The position numbers and the translations under genes were made by a program. The notes below the pieces were generated by a model, which was not told where the DNA came from, did no database searches, and saw only the letters and a list, made by a program, of their open reading frames with translations. From contig NZ_CP087724.1 in the NCBI RefSeq assembly GCF_024972755.1, forward strand, positions 1,736,001 to 1,800,000: a stretch of 64,000 bases of DNA, written 5' to 3'. This document shows, one piece after another, positions 26,430 to 35,987 of the stretch. The DNA comes from Halanaeroarchaeum sp. HSR-CO (GTDB lineage: Archaea; Halobacteriota; Halobacteria; Halobacteriales; Halobacteriaceae). Each line of letters opens with the position of its first letter. Position 1 is the first letter of the stretch.

Positions 26430-26813
26430 GTGACCGGAGAGCGAAGGCAGACCAGACGGCAATTCCTTCGGGTGGCCGGAGCCACTGGTGTGGGAGTCGG
26501 GTTGGCAGGGTGTATGGCCAGAGAAGACACCGACTCCCAGCCTTCATCGACGACCAGCCAGGGTTCTGTGCACGAATCCGAACCCAACTCGGAGGAGTCG
26601 AAGATCTTCGTCGGTGAGGAGGGGCTGAGCGATCCCCGACTGTTCTCGGTGATGAGTCTAGGTGAACGGAGTGTCGGGATAATCACCGCCGAAATGCTGA
26701 TTAATTATAATTTTATAGCCGACGCCGACCAGTTCGGAGGCGTGGAGGTCATGAGGCGGTCAAAAACATGTGCAACGAGGGGTTTTCCCGTTGATCTCGA
26801 CAAATGCCGTTAA
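26430..26813 (+). CDS. Truncated Tat lipoprotein at island junction
   Basis: Starts at GTG (26430) and gives a twin-arginine signal (TRRQFLRVAGA) with a lipobox LAGC at about residues 25-28, so the N-terminal 28 residues are a haloarchaeal Tat lipoprotein signal. A Ser/Glu-rich linker follows, then 127 residues in all. From about 26690 the composition becomes AT-rich (TAATTATAATTTTATAG) and the protein ceases to look like the first part. I infer that an originally longer lipoprotein was cut at the island boundary and reads into foreign DNA until a chance stop. Function unknown. Confidence 0.55.
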   Translation: MTGERRQTRRQFLRVAGATGVGVGLAGCMAREDTDSQPSSTTSQGSVHESEPNSEESKIFVGEEGLSDPRLFSVMSLGERSVGIITAEMLINYNFIADADQFGGVEVMRRSKTCATRGFPVDLDKCR

Positions 26814-27152
26814 TTTGTCTTCTGTAAGGTTTTTGTCGACATCCATCCAGGCAGTCGTCAGGTATACCACCTGGCCAAAAGGAGCACCGTGATTCCAGGT
26901 TAAAAATAAATCATATTAAACACAACAATAAAAAGATTATGTATTTATAAACAATAAACCTCAACATTAGAAGTAGATGGCGAGCTACGCCATCCCGGTA
27001 ATATAATCCACCACAACGACAATTGATTGGATTTTTCCGTATTTCCGCAAAGACGTTTAGTTTTGGTGATTCATTTATTATAATACCCCATAATTACTTG
27101 GATTTCTATTATATTGTATAGTTATCCATAGTCCCTAAAAATGAATTAAGTA
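26814..27152. other. AT-rich gap with possible decayed coding remnant
   Basis: No gene of its own. On the minus strand about 26765-26905, one frame reads GAPFGQVVYLTTAWMDVDKNL and then LTAFVEINGKTPR, which looks protein-like but is cut on both sides. The rest is AT-rich (long runs such as AATAAAAAGATTATG). Probably degraded DNA at the start of the island. Confidence 0.3.
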
Positions 27153-27944
27153 TTAAATATATCCCAAATCCTCGAGTCTTTGATTTACAATTGAATCGCC
27201 TACAGTTGTATCCTCTATCGGATCTTCCTTTTCCACCCTTATACGTTCGTCATAGGGAAGTTCCAACCAAGGGACAAAACGACATTCTTTAGTTTCATTT
27301 CGATGTCCAAAAATTTCACAGCCAAAATAATTTTCACCTAAGTTTTCACCGTGATCAGAGGTTATAACTGTTTTACCCTTCAAGTCATTCACTAATGAAC
27401 TAACATATCCTTCAACAAAAGTAAAATTTTGTCGATAACTTTCAAATAATTCTTTTTGAGATATTTCGTTATTTTTGTACGCTGAAAATATAGTCTTTTT
27501 CTCAGATCTGTCAAGTAAGTCATCATCACCATGGTACCATCCAACTTGGTCATACTCAATTTCTTCCGCAATGTCACTAATATGTGGTAAATGGGGTTGC
27601 ATAAAATGGATAATTAATCGTTTGTTCGGGTATTTTTCTCTGGCATTTAAAGCAGCATTTACAACATCATTTGGCAATACTGTTTCCTTTTCTTCGTTCC
27701 ATTCATTTAGTAAAGATTCAATTTTATAAAATTGCTCTTGATCTAAATTTTCAGAATATGGATTGGCGGTTACGTATACAGTATCGTTTAGTTCACGGCC
27801 GATAAAGTTCTCCTCCATGAATTCCCAGCTGTAATTCCCCCTAGAAACCACCTTCATTAATTTTCCGTCCAATTGTGAATACTCATGAAAAACGTCCCAT
27901 CGGCACGCATCCAATAATATTAAATTATCCCAATCGTGTTCCAT
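27153..27944 (-). CDS. Sulfatase-like alkaline-phosphatase-superfamily protein (short)
   Basis: A 263-residue soluble protein. It starts MEHDWDNLILLDACRWD, where D12 fits the first metal ligand; HFMQPHLPH follows at 113-121; SDHGE at 196-200 holds the Asp-His pair; GHR at 213-215 supplies another His. The nucleophile is probably the Ser in RGNYSWE (about 35-41), as there is no Cys/Ser-x-Pro/Ala-x-Arg formylglycine motif. It is much shorter than typical sulfatases (about 450 aa). It ends QRLEDLGYI, the tail shared with the genes at 49016 and 56147. Very AT-rich compared with its left neighbours. Likely modifies a glycan; not a proven sulfatase. Confidence 0.72.
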   Translation of the reverse strand: MEHDWDNLILLDACRWDVFHEYSQLDGKLMKVVSRGNYSWEFMEENFIGRELNDTVYVTANPYSENLDQEQFYKIESLLNEWNEEKETVLPNDVVNAALNAREKYPNKRLIIHFMQPHLPHISDIAEEIEYDQVGWYHGDDDLLDRSEKKTIFSAYKNNEISQKELFESYRQNFTFVEGYVSSLVNDLKGKTVITSDHGENLGENYFGCEIFGHRNETKECRFVPWLELPYDERIRVEKEDPIEDTTVGDSIVNQRLEDLGYI

Positions 27945-28738
27945 TACATATATTCCCTCCCCGTGAATTTTCTCAAATAAGGAGCCATATATATATATTC
28001 GAATAACCCAATATATTTTTCCACCATTTTAGATTTAAAGTATCTCTTAGTTCTTATCAATGATACTGATATGCCATGATTCTGAAGTATATTAAAAAAT
28101 TTTTCGAGATTATCCTTCATCAGAAATTTCTTATGGAGGGTAACTATATATATGTTTATATTTCGATCTCAATTTTTGATCCGAAAATCCGGTCTGATTG
28201 TTACTGTTTGAAGCGGAACTATAGGCATAGTGTGATAGTCATCTTTTGCCTCAATGCCACGTATTATTAATTATAACAGTGTTTATAATAACAGATTAAG
28301 TGGATAAGCGGTCGGCACTTACCTTGGAGTCACGTTTTCAGTTAATCTCATAACTAACTTGAAAAACGAATTATTGCTATTCACCGAAGCGATAGAGTGG
28401 AACGAGCATCAGGCCGAGATCCACGTTTTGAGATGAATGAAAATATTATTGTTAATAATAGGGACGGCGAGACTCTTATGACCAGTGTTTCCAAGAATGT
28501 TTTGTATGAGGGCGTGTTTTACTTAACATTCGAAACTAAATGGGAGTTTTGGCTTTTCAACACTACGATTTATCGCTTTGCTTTCTAAGCTGGCACAGAA
28601 ATTCCCGGATGATTGCGGATATTGCCAGAATGTATATTATTGATTTTTGAGTTCAAATTTCAATTTGTATGATTGCACAAATCATAATAAGTATAATTAG
28701 TCATATTATGGATGTGACTATATTTCTCAATGTGTGGT
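27945..28738. other. AT-rich gene-poor gap
   Basis: About 790 bases with only short ORFs (28076-28270 and 28397-28588), which have no start context, no recognisable fold and look like chance ORFs. Runs such as ATATATATATATTCG occur. A TATA-like box and the start of the sulfatase-like gene lie at the left end. I see no RNA gene or clear repeat. Confidence 0.6.
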
Positions 28739-29530
28739 TTAATTAATAATATTATAAATATCATCAACCTTACTAAGATCGGTTTTAAAAAATTGTTTAT
28801 TATTGTTAATTCTTTCATCATCCCATGTCCACCATGCAATAGATAATAATTGGTCACGTAATTCCTCTGAAAATCTCCATCCCCGATGCATAGCTGGAAC
28901 TCCCGCAACTATCTCATATGGTTGCACATTTTTAGTTACTACAGCGCCAGCACCGATAATTGCTCCATGACCAATTTCTACACCACTTAATATCATCGCT
29001 CGCCTACCAATCCATACATCACTTCCGATCTTTATAGGCCCTTTATTTACGGGTTCAAGCTTTGAGTCAATCACACTCTCATGAAATCGAGCCTGGATGG
29101 CAGGATAATTTCTAGGATGATTAGTTTGAAGAAAATCAGCTGAGTTCGCAATGGCACAAAATGAACCTATATCAATTTCACCAGCAACTAAATTATTGCC
29201 GTTCAAATTTGAATATCTTCCAATTGAGATATTTCCGTATACCGTGCTATTTGGTCCAATAATTGCCTCTTGCCCCAAAGAGACCGATCCCCCAATTTGG
29301 CAATAGGGTTTGATTATTGCCGACTCTTTCGCGTCCAGTTCTCCACTAATTGTACATCTGTGGCTTATTTTTGCAGAATTATGAATGGCATGAGGCGATG
29401 ATATTGGAAGGCCCGAAGGAATGTCTACAAATAATGAAAATGGCAATTGGTGCAACATCTCATTCCAAATAAGATAGGGGTTTCGAACCCCCCTCAAAAT
29501 GTCCTCGAATGAATATTTGCCGGAAATCAT
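28739..29530 (-). CDS. Left-handed beta-helix acyltransferase (CatB/xenobiotic type)
   Basis: A 263-residue hexapeptide-repeat transferase. Repeats run from about residue 45 to 215 (e.g. IGPNSTVYGNISIG, IGRRAMILSGVEIGHGAIIGAGAVVTKNV), with NHPRNYP around residue 137 providing the catalytic His, and a C-terminal WWTWDDERI typical of CatB-like O/N-acetyltransferases. Such enzymes transfer acetyl (or another acyl) from acyl-CoA to a sugar hydroxyl or amine. It is isolated in AT-rich DNA inside the glycan island, so a sugar-4-amino or surface-polysaccharide acetylation role is likely. It could fill the N-acetyltransferase step of the nonulosonate pathway at 38.7-46.7 kb. Confidence 0.87.
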   Translation of the reverse strand: MISGKYSFEDILRGVRNPYLIWNEMLHQLPFSLFVDIPSGLPISSPHAIHNSAKISHRCTISGELDAKESAIIKPYCQIGGSVSLGQEAIIGPNSTVYGNISIGRYSNLNGNNLVAGEIDIGSFCAIANSADFLQTNHPRNYPAIQARFHESVIDSKLEPVNKGPIKIGSDVWIGRRAMILSGVEIGHGAIIGAGAVVTKNVQPYEIVAGVPAMHRGWRFSEELRDQLLSIAWWTWDDERINNNKQFFKTDLSKVDDIYNIIN

Positions 29531-29712
29531 TTTATTCAGTGAGATTATAAATTTTTATCGCCTAAAATATTGCGGATTTTGAGGCATTATAGCCGGATGA
29601 TACGGGGCTGATTTCCCGCTCGGTGCTTCAGTCGAGTGACGTCCGTTACTTATCAAACATGTCGTGTTTAATAGTAACATTAAATGACAGAATGGGGTGA
29701 TAATGATGCCTG

Positions 29713-31241
29713 TCACCGCATCAGGAACCTCCCGACACGCTTAAGCAGTCCGAGATCCACGCCAAAGCGGTCCTCGAAGCTCAATACAAGCATGAACTCC
29801 TCTTCCTCGATTCCACCAAATTGCAGGATGGCGAGACCGTACAATGTAAGAAAAACCGCGAACATCCCAATCAAAACTGGGACCGTTACGGGGAGGAAAA
29901 TACTTGTGATCCAGTGAACAACGGCGACGAGAATAGCTGCAACGACTCCGGGTTGGACCAAAGCCCTCGAGAACGGATGGATGCCCGTCTCCCGGTAGAG
30001 TTGCGAGGAGTAGAGTAGATTCAGGACCATATACGAGATGGCCGTCGCAAGCCCGGCCCCGAGGTAACCGTAATCAGGAATGAGGAGGAGGTTTAGGACG
30101 AAGTTGTGATACCGATGGCGACGTTGTCCCACATAATGAGGCGCGTCCGGCCGACGGCGGTGAGGGTGTTGGCGTTCGGGCCGGCGATGGCATGGATAAA
30201 GTAACCGACGGCCAGCAGGGAGAGCGCCGTCCCGCCCTCCATGTACTCGCTCCCAAAGGTGACCGTGATGGTCATGTCGGAGAAGAGCGCGACCACGAGA
30301 AATACTGGGACGGTGCCCATGAACACCCATTTGGTGACGACCTAATAGGGGCGGCACATTTCGTCCGTGGCACCCTCTGCCTCTAGTTCGGAGAGGATCG
30401 GCATGAAGAGGAAGCCGAACGCGGAGAGGCCGACCGTGAGGAGTTGGGCGATAGGGTAGACCACGTTGTAGACGCCGATATCGCCCTAGCTAGCGAAGTA
30501 CCCGAGCATGAACGTGTCAAGGTCGGAGAGGACGAACGCCATCGCCGCGCTGACGATGAGCGGAGCCGAGAAGGTCAAGAGTTCTCCGTGCATTCGCGAT
30601 GGTTTGGCTGGTCCGCGGATTGGCGATTGTTTGAACACAAAATAGAGGCCGACGAGGGCGGCCACGACATACGCGAGTGCGTACGCCGTCGTAATGCCGA
30701 GCGCTCCCGCGCCGATGCCGACGGCGAGAAGGACTGCCGTGAACCGGGTGACCGGGGGCGTGACGTTCTGTACGACGACCTTCGGGACCACCTGCTGGAG
30801 GCCCCGGACGACACCTATGGAGAGCTTCATCAGTGCTGCGAAGGGAATCGCGAACCCGAACACCCGGATGTAGGGCGTGACAGCCGGGTCGGTGAAGAGG
30901 TGGGTCGCGATCGGGTTCGCGAGGGCGACGACTGCGAGGCCCGTGACGGTGGCGACGGGGAGGGCGATCTGGAATCCGGAGATGATGACGCCGCGGCGGT
31001 CTTCGTCCGTGTCGAAGCGTGGGAGGTAGCGGCCGATGCTCGCGTGGAGGCCGAGGAGGGAGAGGGTGGACAGGAGGCCAAGGGTTGTGACGCCGAGCGA
31101 GACGGCGCCGTAGTCGAACGGGCCTAGAACGCGGGCGATGACGACCTTTGCAAAGAAGGACACGCCCATCTCGACGACGAAGCAGTCGAGAACGATTCCG
31201 CCACCTTTGAAGAGTTTGCGGAAGGCACCGTCGAGGTTCAC
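29713..31241 (-). pseudogene. Decayed Wzx/AglR-type polysaccharide flippase
   Basis: Reading from 31241 gives MNLDGAFRKLFKGGGIVLDCF and a multi-helix MATE/Wzx-like protein. The first segment (to 30486) ends in an in-frame TAG. Read through it, the same frame continues GDIGVYNVVYPIAQLL, meets a second TAG at about 30341-30343 and continues to about 30093. There the frame shifts, and the rest (HNFVLNLLLIPDYGYLGAG to the end at 29713) is in another frame. Two nonsense codons and one frameshift make it non-functional unless recoded. The intact ABC exporter at 35988 could be its replacement. GC-rich, so it predates the AT-rich neighbours. Confidence 0.85.
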
Positions 31242-31329
31242 GATGTCTCAGTCGAATTGTCGTTGTTCAAGAGAGTAGGTCTTTTGCAATAGTGGATTTC
31301 AAGGGGTGATCGGAAAGGGGGAATTTAGA

Positions 31330-31556
31330 TACAGCCACTCCCGAAACCCCCTCCTGCTCACGCACGCTCGCTGGGATATCACTCGCATCGCTCGGGAAGG
31401 GGGCAGCCGAAACGCCCGAGACATGCGTGACGCCTTCGGCGCCACGTTACTTCTCGTGAACGTCTCACCGAGTCGACCCCGTGGCGGCTTCCTCCGCCAC
31501 TTTTGACGTGGTTGGCGTAGCCGACCACCCAGTCGGCCCCTTTCGAAGCCCCACTC
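31330..31556. repeat. Dispersed non-coding element, copy 2
   Basis: Second copy of the element seen at 25376-25505: CCCGAAACCCCCTCCTGCTC at the left end and the identical 23-base right end at 31532-31554. The middle is different and longer (about 190 bases between conserved ends). Same orientation as copy 1. The two direct copies enclose the AT-rich block with the short sulfatase-like gene, the acyltransferase and the broken flippase. They also occupy most of the 417-base gap between the flippase relic and the glmU-like gene. Confidence 0.65.
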
Positions 31557-31625
31557 ACATTGCGGTTACAATTTCACGGAATAGAAATAGGACGCCCGGA
31601 AAGAGCTGTGGCGTCCCAATGCGTG

Positions 31626-31634
31626 GATTTATTT
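31626..31634 (+). promoter_or_regulatory. TATA-like box of the glmU-glmU-glmS operon
   Basis: GATTTATTT lies about 27-33 bases before the ATG at 31659, so the transcript is probably leaderless and begins at or near the start codon. Confidence 0.4.
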
Positions 31635-31658
31635 CAGGCGTGGGATGAATTGTGGGCC

Positions 31659-32861
31659 ATGAAAGCAGTGGTGCTGGCTGCCGGTCAGGGGACGCGGCTC
31701 CGTCCTCTGACCGATACCCGGCCGAAGCCGCTCGTGCCTGTCGCCGGGACGCCGATCCTCGAGCACGTGCTCGATGCCGCAACCCCGGTCGTCGATGGGT
31801 TCGTGATAGTGGTGGGGTACCGAGGCGATGCCGTGAAAGATCGGATCGGGTCATCTTATCGGAACGTTCCCGTCGAATACGTTACGCAAGACGAGCAGGT
31901 CGGGACGGCTGACGCGGTAGGAATGGCCGAAGAGCACGTCTCGGAGCGTTTTCTCGTGCTCAATGGAGACGTAATCGTTCGGAAGTCACTCGTAAGGGCA
32001 CTCGCGGAGGCGGGCGGGCACGCTATCGCTGCCAAATCGGTCCCAGACCCACGCAATTACGGCGTGCTCCAGGTGAGTGATGGCGAATTGGACGGGCTGA
32101 TCGAAAAGCCCGACCAACCCCCAACAGATCTTGCAAATCTCGGCATCTATTCGTTCGAACCATCCGTGTTCGACGCGATAGCGACCGTCGATCGAAGCAC
32201 TCGCGGGGAGTACGAAATCACGGATGCTATCGAGTCGCTCGTCGAGTCAAGGGAACGTGTACGGGTCGTCGAGCACGAGGGAGCCTGGCTCGACGTGGGG
32301 TACCCCTGGGACGTACTCCAGGCGACATCGATACTGCTCGAGGACCAAACGGGGCGAATCGCTGGGGCAGTCGACGACGGCGCGCAACTGGTCGGCGACG
32401 TCGTCGTAGAATCCGGAGCCGAGATCCGGTCTGGCGTGGTAATCGAAGGGCCAGCGGTGATCAAATCCGGTTCGGAAGTTGGTCCAAACTCATACATACG
32501 CGGTGCAACGGTAATCGGCGAAAACTGTCACGTCGGCCATGGAGTCGAGGTGAAAAACTCAGTACTATTCGAAGACACGAATGTCCCTCATCTCTCGTAC
32601 GTCGGCGACAGTGTCCTCGGGTCCAATGTGAACTTCAGTGCTGGGACGAACGTGGCGAACCTCCGCCACGACGAGGAGACGGTGAACGTGTTGGTCAAGG
32701 GTAATTCGGTCGACACCGGGAGGCGAAAGTTCGGGGTCGTCTGTGGTGACAACGTGAAAACAGGAATCAACACGAGTTTGAACCCGGGTATCAAATTGCC
32801 CAGCAATCACCGAACGCGACCGGGGACAGTCGTGTACGAAGATCCGGGTGATGCCCAATGA
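31659..32861 (+). CDS. Bifunctional sugar-1-P nucleotidyl/acetyltransferase, GlmU-like
   Basis: A 400-residue protein with an N-terminal nucleotidyltransferase domain (LAAGQGTRLRPLTDTRPKPL, LNGDVIV, KPDQPPTDL, 1 to about 230) and a C-terminal left-handed beta-helix with hexapeptide repeats ending in NFSAGTNVANLRHDE and VVCGDNVKTGINTSLNPG. This two-domain form is the archaeal GlmU type: it acetylates GlcN-1-P and uridylates GlcNAc-1-P, giving UDP-GlcNAc. Its stop overlaps the ATG of the second GlmU-like gene by 4 bases (ATGA). Starts at 31659 with a TATA-like box upstream; the longer upstream ORF is chance. Confidence 0.88.
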   Translation: MKAVVLAAGQGTRLRPLTDTRPKPLVPVAGTPILEHVLDAATPVVDGFVIVVGYRGDAVKDRIGSSYRNVPVEYVTQDEQVGTADAVGMAEEHVSERFLVLNGDVIVRKSLVRALAEAGGHAIAAKSVPDPRNYGVLQVSDGELDGLIEKPDQPPTDLANLGIYSFEPSVFDAIATVDRSTRGEYEITDAIESLVESRERVRVVEHEGAWLDVGYPWDVLQATSILLEDQTGRIAGAVDDGAQLVGDVVVESGAEIRSGVVIEGPAVIKSGSEVGPNSYIRGATVIGENCHVGHGVEVKNSVLFEDTNVPHLSYVGDSVLGSNVNFSAGTNVANLRHDEETVNVLVKGNSVDTGRRKFGVVCGDNVKTGINTSLNPGIKLPSNHRTRPGTVVYEDPGDAQ

Positions 32862-34012
32862 AAGCTGTAATACTGGCTGCAGGCGAAGGCCGCCGTCTGG
32901 AACCGCTGACGAATCACCGGCCCAAGCCGATGTTACCGGTCGCGAACCAACCGATCCTCGAACACGTGATCGAAGCCGTGTCCGGGGCCGGTATCGAGGA
33001 GATCGTGTTGGTGGTCGGGTACAAGCGGGAGCGCATCCAGACACATTTCGGGAATGGACAGGACTACGGTGTCGATATCAGCTATGCGGTACAGGAACAT
33101 CAACTCGGGACGGGACATGCCGTTCTCGAGGCGGAAGCCGACGTCGAAGACCAATTTCTTGTTCTAAACGGCGATCGTATCATCGAGTCGAAGCTCGTTT
33201 CGGAAGTGGCCCAACGACTCCGGGATGAGGGAGGTCCTGTCGTTAGTGTGACGCGGGTTTCGGAGGCGAGAAACTACGGGGTCGTCGAACTCGTCGACGA
33301 ACGCGTCACGAACATTCACGAGAAGCCTACGGACTACGAATCCACTTCTAATCTCATCAACGCTGGCGTCTACGGCTTCGAGCGGTCCATCTTCGATGTG
33401 ATTCGAGAGACGAACAGCCAAGGAGCGGGCGAAGTCGAATTGACGACGGCACTGAATTCGATTGCCAAGAAAGATGCGTTGACTGCGGTCCAGTATCGCG
33501 GACAGTGGCTAGACGTCTCCTATCCCTGGGATTTGCTCACCGTCACCGGGTCACTCGTCGAGGGGGACGGTCAAGACCACGACAGAACGGGTGCGTCGGT
33601 GGCGAATGACATCGCTATCGGCAAAGACGTCAGGATCGGATCGAATTCGACGGTACGTTCGCGCGTTGCGCTGGGAGCGAACGTCTCGATCGGGGCGAAC
33701 GTAGTGCTCTCGAATACCGTCGTCCTCCCTGATGCTACGATAGCGGACGGTGCCGTTCTCCGAGACGCAATTGTGGGAGAGAATACCGTCGTCGGCCCCA
33801 ACACGACGATCGTTGGCGGTGAATCCAAAATCGTCGTCGATGACGAGGTGCATCGAGACGTCCGACTCGGGGGTGTTATCGGGGATAATTCGCGTGTCGG
33901 TGGCGGCGTTACCGTCGCACCCGGAACGATCGTCGGTGAGAACGCGCGAATCGGTACTGGCGTAACGATCGATGATCGAGTGCCGCCCAATACGGAGGTG
34001 CGACGGGGATAA
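32858..34012 (+). CDS. Second GlmU-like sugar-1-phosphate nucleotidyltransferase
   Basis: A 384-residue paralogue of the preceding gene: LAAGEGRRLEPLTNHRPKPML at the N-terminus, LNGDRII, EKPTDYESTSNLINAGVYGF, then beta-helix hexapeptides (IGSNSTVRSRVALGANVSIGANVVLSN). The two paralogues probably split the uridylyl- and acetyltransferase steps or use different sugars; both have the same N-terminal signature and this cannot be told apart by eye. Its TAA overlaps the ATG of glmS by one base (TAATG). The three genes are thus a tightly coupled hexosamine operon. Confidence 0.88.
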   Translation: MKAVILAAGEGRRLEPLTNHRPKPMLPVANQPILEHVIEAVSGAGIEEIVLVVGYKRERIQTHFGNGQDYGVDISYAVQEHQLGTGHAVLEAEADVEDQFLVLNGDRIIESKLVSEVAQRLRDEGGPVVSVTRVSEARNYGVVELVDERVTNIHEKPTDYESTSNLINAGVYGFERSIFDVIRETNSQGAGEVELTTALNSIAKKDALTAVQYRGQWLDVSYPWDLLTVTGSLVEGDGQDHDRTGASVANDIAIGKDVRIGSNSTVRSRVALGANVSIGANVVLSNTVVLPDATIADGAVLRDAIVGENTVVGPNTTIVGGESKIVVDDEVHRDVRLGGVIGDNSRVGGGVTVAPGTIVGENARIGTGVTIDDRVPPNTEVRRG

Positions 34013-35811
34013 TGTGTGGCATCATCGGCTACGTGGGTGACCAGGAGTCGCTTCCAATCGTCGCGGACGGATTGAAGAATCTCGAATATCGCGGGTACGA
34101 CTCCGCAGGTGTCGCCCTGACCGACGCCGAGGGAATGCGCATCTACAAGAGCAAAGGTGAAATCGACCATCTCACGCTCCCAGATGAAGATCCGGCGACG
34201 ATTGGCATCGGTCACACACGCTGGAGTACTCACGGAAAGCCGACCGATGCAAACGCGCACCCTCATACGGATTGTTCGGGTGAGATAGCCGTCGTCCACA
34301 ATGGGATCATCGACAATTTCGACGAGCTCAAGGACGGCCTCGACGGCCACACCTTCACCAGCGAGACGGATACCGAGGTCGTCGCCCATCTCCTCGAAGA
34401 GGAGTACGACGGAACGGACCTTCCTGCTGCGGTCAATGAAGTCGTTACGCAGCTAACCGGTAGTTTCGCGCTCGGCGTGACCGCGACCGGATTCGACGGG
34501 ATCGTTGCAGTCCGGCAAGACAGTCCACTCGTCGTTGGATATGGTGACGATGGACAGTTCATCGCGAGTGACGTTCCGGCCTTCGTCGAGCATACCCAGG
34601 AGGTGACGTATCTCGAAAACGGTGACGTTGCCGTGCTGACTCGGGATGACGTCACCATCTATCGGAATGGAGATGTCGTCGAGGGCGAGCATCAGCAGGT
34701 CGACTGGGAGCCCGAACGGGCGGGGAAAGCGGGCTACGAGCACTACATGCTCAAAGAGATTCACGAACAGCCGACGGCGCTTCGCCAGACGATTTCGGGG
34801 CGGATCGACCTCACCGATGGTCAAGTGGATCTCGACGTCGAACTGCCGACCGAGTACCTACAATCCCTCGAGGAGATTCAGATCGTCGCAGCAGGGACGT
34901 CGTATCACGCCGGCCTATACGCTCGACAACTGCTAGAGGAGTACGCGGAGGTCAGAGTATCCGTCGAGGTGGCGAGCGAATACGAGTTCCGGGGTGGCCG
35001 GGATCCCTGGCGAACGCTGGTCATCGCAGTGACGCAGAGCGGAGAGACGGCCGATACACTCGACGCGATGCGAACGGCCGCGAATGCGGGGGCGAAGACG
35101 TTAGCCATCACGAATACGGTCGGGAGTACGGCCGCCCGTGAAGCCGACGACGTGGTGTATATTCGTGCCGGGCCGGAGATCGGCGTGGCCGCGACGAAAA
35201 CGTTCGCCGCACAGGTGGCGACCCTCGCGATGTTCACCGTGTATCTCGGGCGGGAGCGTGGGGTGCTGGATGGCACCCGGGCGACTGCATTGTTGAAGAG
35301 TGTACGAAGTTTGCCAGGGGCGATTCAGCAGGTACTCGATGTAGACGAGTCAGTTGCGGAAATCGCGGAGGAGTACGTGGACGGGTCAGCCTTTTTCTTC
35401 ATTGGACGAGCGATGGGGGCACCGGTTTCGCTGGAAGGGGCGTTGAAGCTCAAAGAAATCAGCTACTGTCACGCCGAAGGGTTCGCTGCTGGTGAGTTGA
35501 AACACGGGACGTTGGCGCTGGTTACCGAGAAAACGCCAGTCATTGCAATTATGACCGCGGGCGGGAAGCCAGAGGAGACACTTCACAACGTGAAAGAAGT
35601 CCAGTCTCGGGGCGCGCCCGTTATCGGCGTGTCGTCGATTGACAGCGCGGAGAAGTACCTGGATGCGTCGCTTGCAGTACCGGAGACCGGGATTCTCGAA
35701 CCGCTCGTGGGGAACGTGTATTTGCAGCTGTTCGCGTATTATGTGGCGGATCTACGTGGGCGAAATATCGATAAACCACGAAATCTGGCGAAGAGCGTTA
35801 CAGTGAAGTAG
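34012..35811 (+). CDS. glmS: Glutamine-fructose-6-phosphate transaminase (isomerizing)
   Basis: Makes glucosamine-6-phosphate from fructose-6-phosphate and glutamine. The 599-residue protein has the N-terminal nucleophile Cys2 in MCGIIGYVG, the glutaminase site HTRWSTHGKPTDANAHPH, two SIS sugar-isomerase domains (SGETADTLDAM and GAPVSLEGALKLKEISYCHAEG), and the C-terminal DKPRNLAKSVTV with the conserved Lys-Ser-Val-Thr tail. Full family length. With the two GlmU-like genes upstream it gives the precursor UDP-GlcNAc; no glmM (phosphoglucosamine mutase) is in the window, so that step must come from elsewhere. Confidence 0.96.
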   Translation: MCGIIGYVGDQESLPIVADGLKNLEYRGYDSAGVALTDAEGMRIYKSKGEIDHLTLPDEDPATIGIGHTRWSTHGKPTDANAHPHTDCSGEIAVVHNGIIDNFDELKDGLDGHTFTSETDTEVVAHLLEEEYDGTDLPAAVNEVVTQLTGSFALGVTATGFDGIVAVRQDSPLVVGYGDDGQFIASDVPAFVEHTQEVTYLENGDVAVLTRDDVTIYRNGDVVEGEHQQVDWEPERAGKAGYEHYMLKEIHEQPTALRQTISGRIDLTDGQVDLDVELPTEYLQSLEEIQIVAAGTSYHAGLYARQLLEEYAEVRVSVEVASEYEFRGGRDPWRTLVIAVTQSGETADTLDAMRTAANAGAKTLAITNTVGSTAAREADDVVYIRAGPEIGVAATKTFAAQVATLAMFTVYLGRERGVLDGTRATALLKSVRSLPGAIQQVLDVDESVAEIAEEYVDGSAFFFIGRAMGAPVSLEGALKLKEISYCHAEGFAAGELKHGTLALVTEKTPVIAIMTAGGKPEETLHNVKEVQSRGAPVIGVSSIDSAEKYLDASLAVPETGILEPLVGNVYLQLFAYYVADLRGRNIDKPRNLAKSVTVK

Positions 35812-35987
35812 GCGCCTCAAATCAGCGGACTACTCATCCAGTTCATAACATTGAGGTACTTTTCGCTAGTTACCAGCACTGGACGACTTTGGCTATCGTG
35901 AATGAATTGTGAGACTGACCCGGGACAATAGGATACGCGGAAACAGCATCCTTATCACTGGAGGACGAAAACCAGAACCAACGTCCA

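Noticed and set aside
28076-28588. Short ORFs of 63-64 codons in the AT-rich gap
   Set aside because: No start context, no recognisable motif, and composition like the surrounding non-coding DNA.
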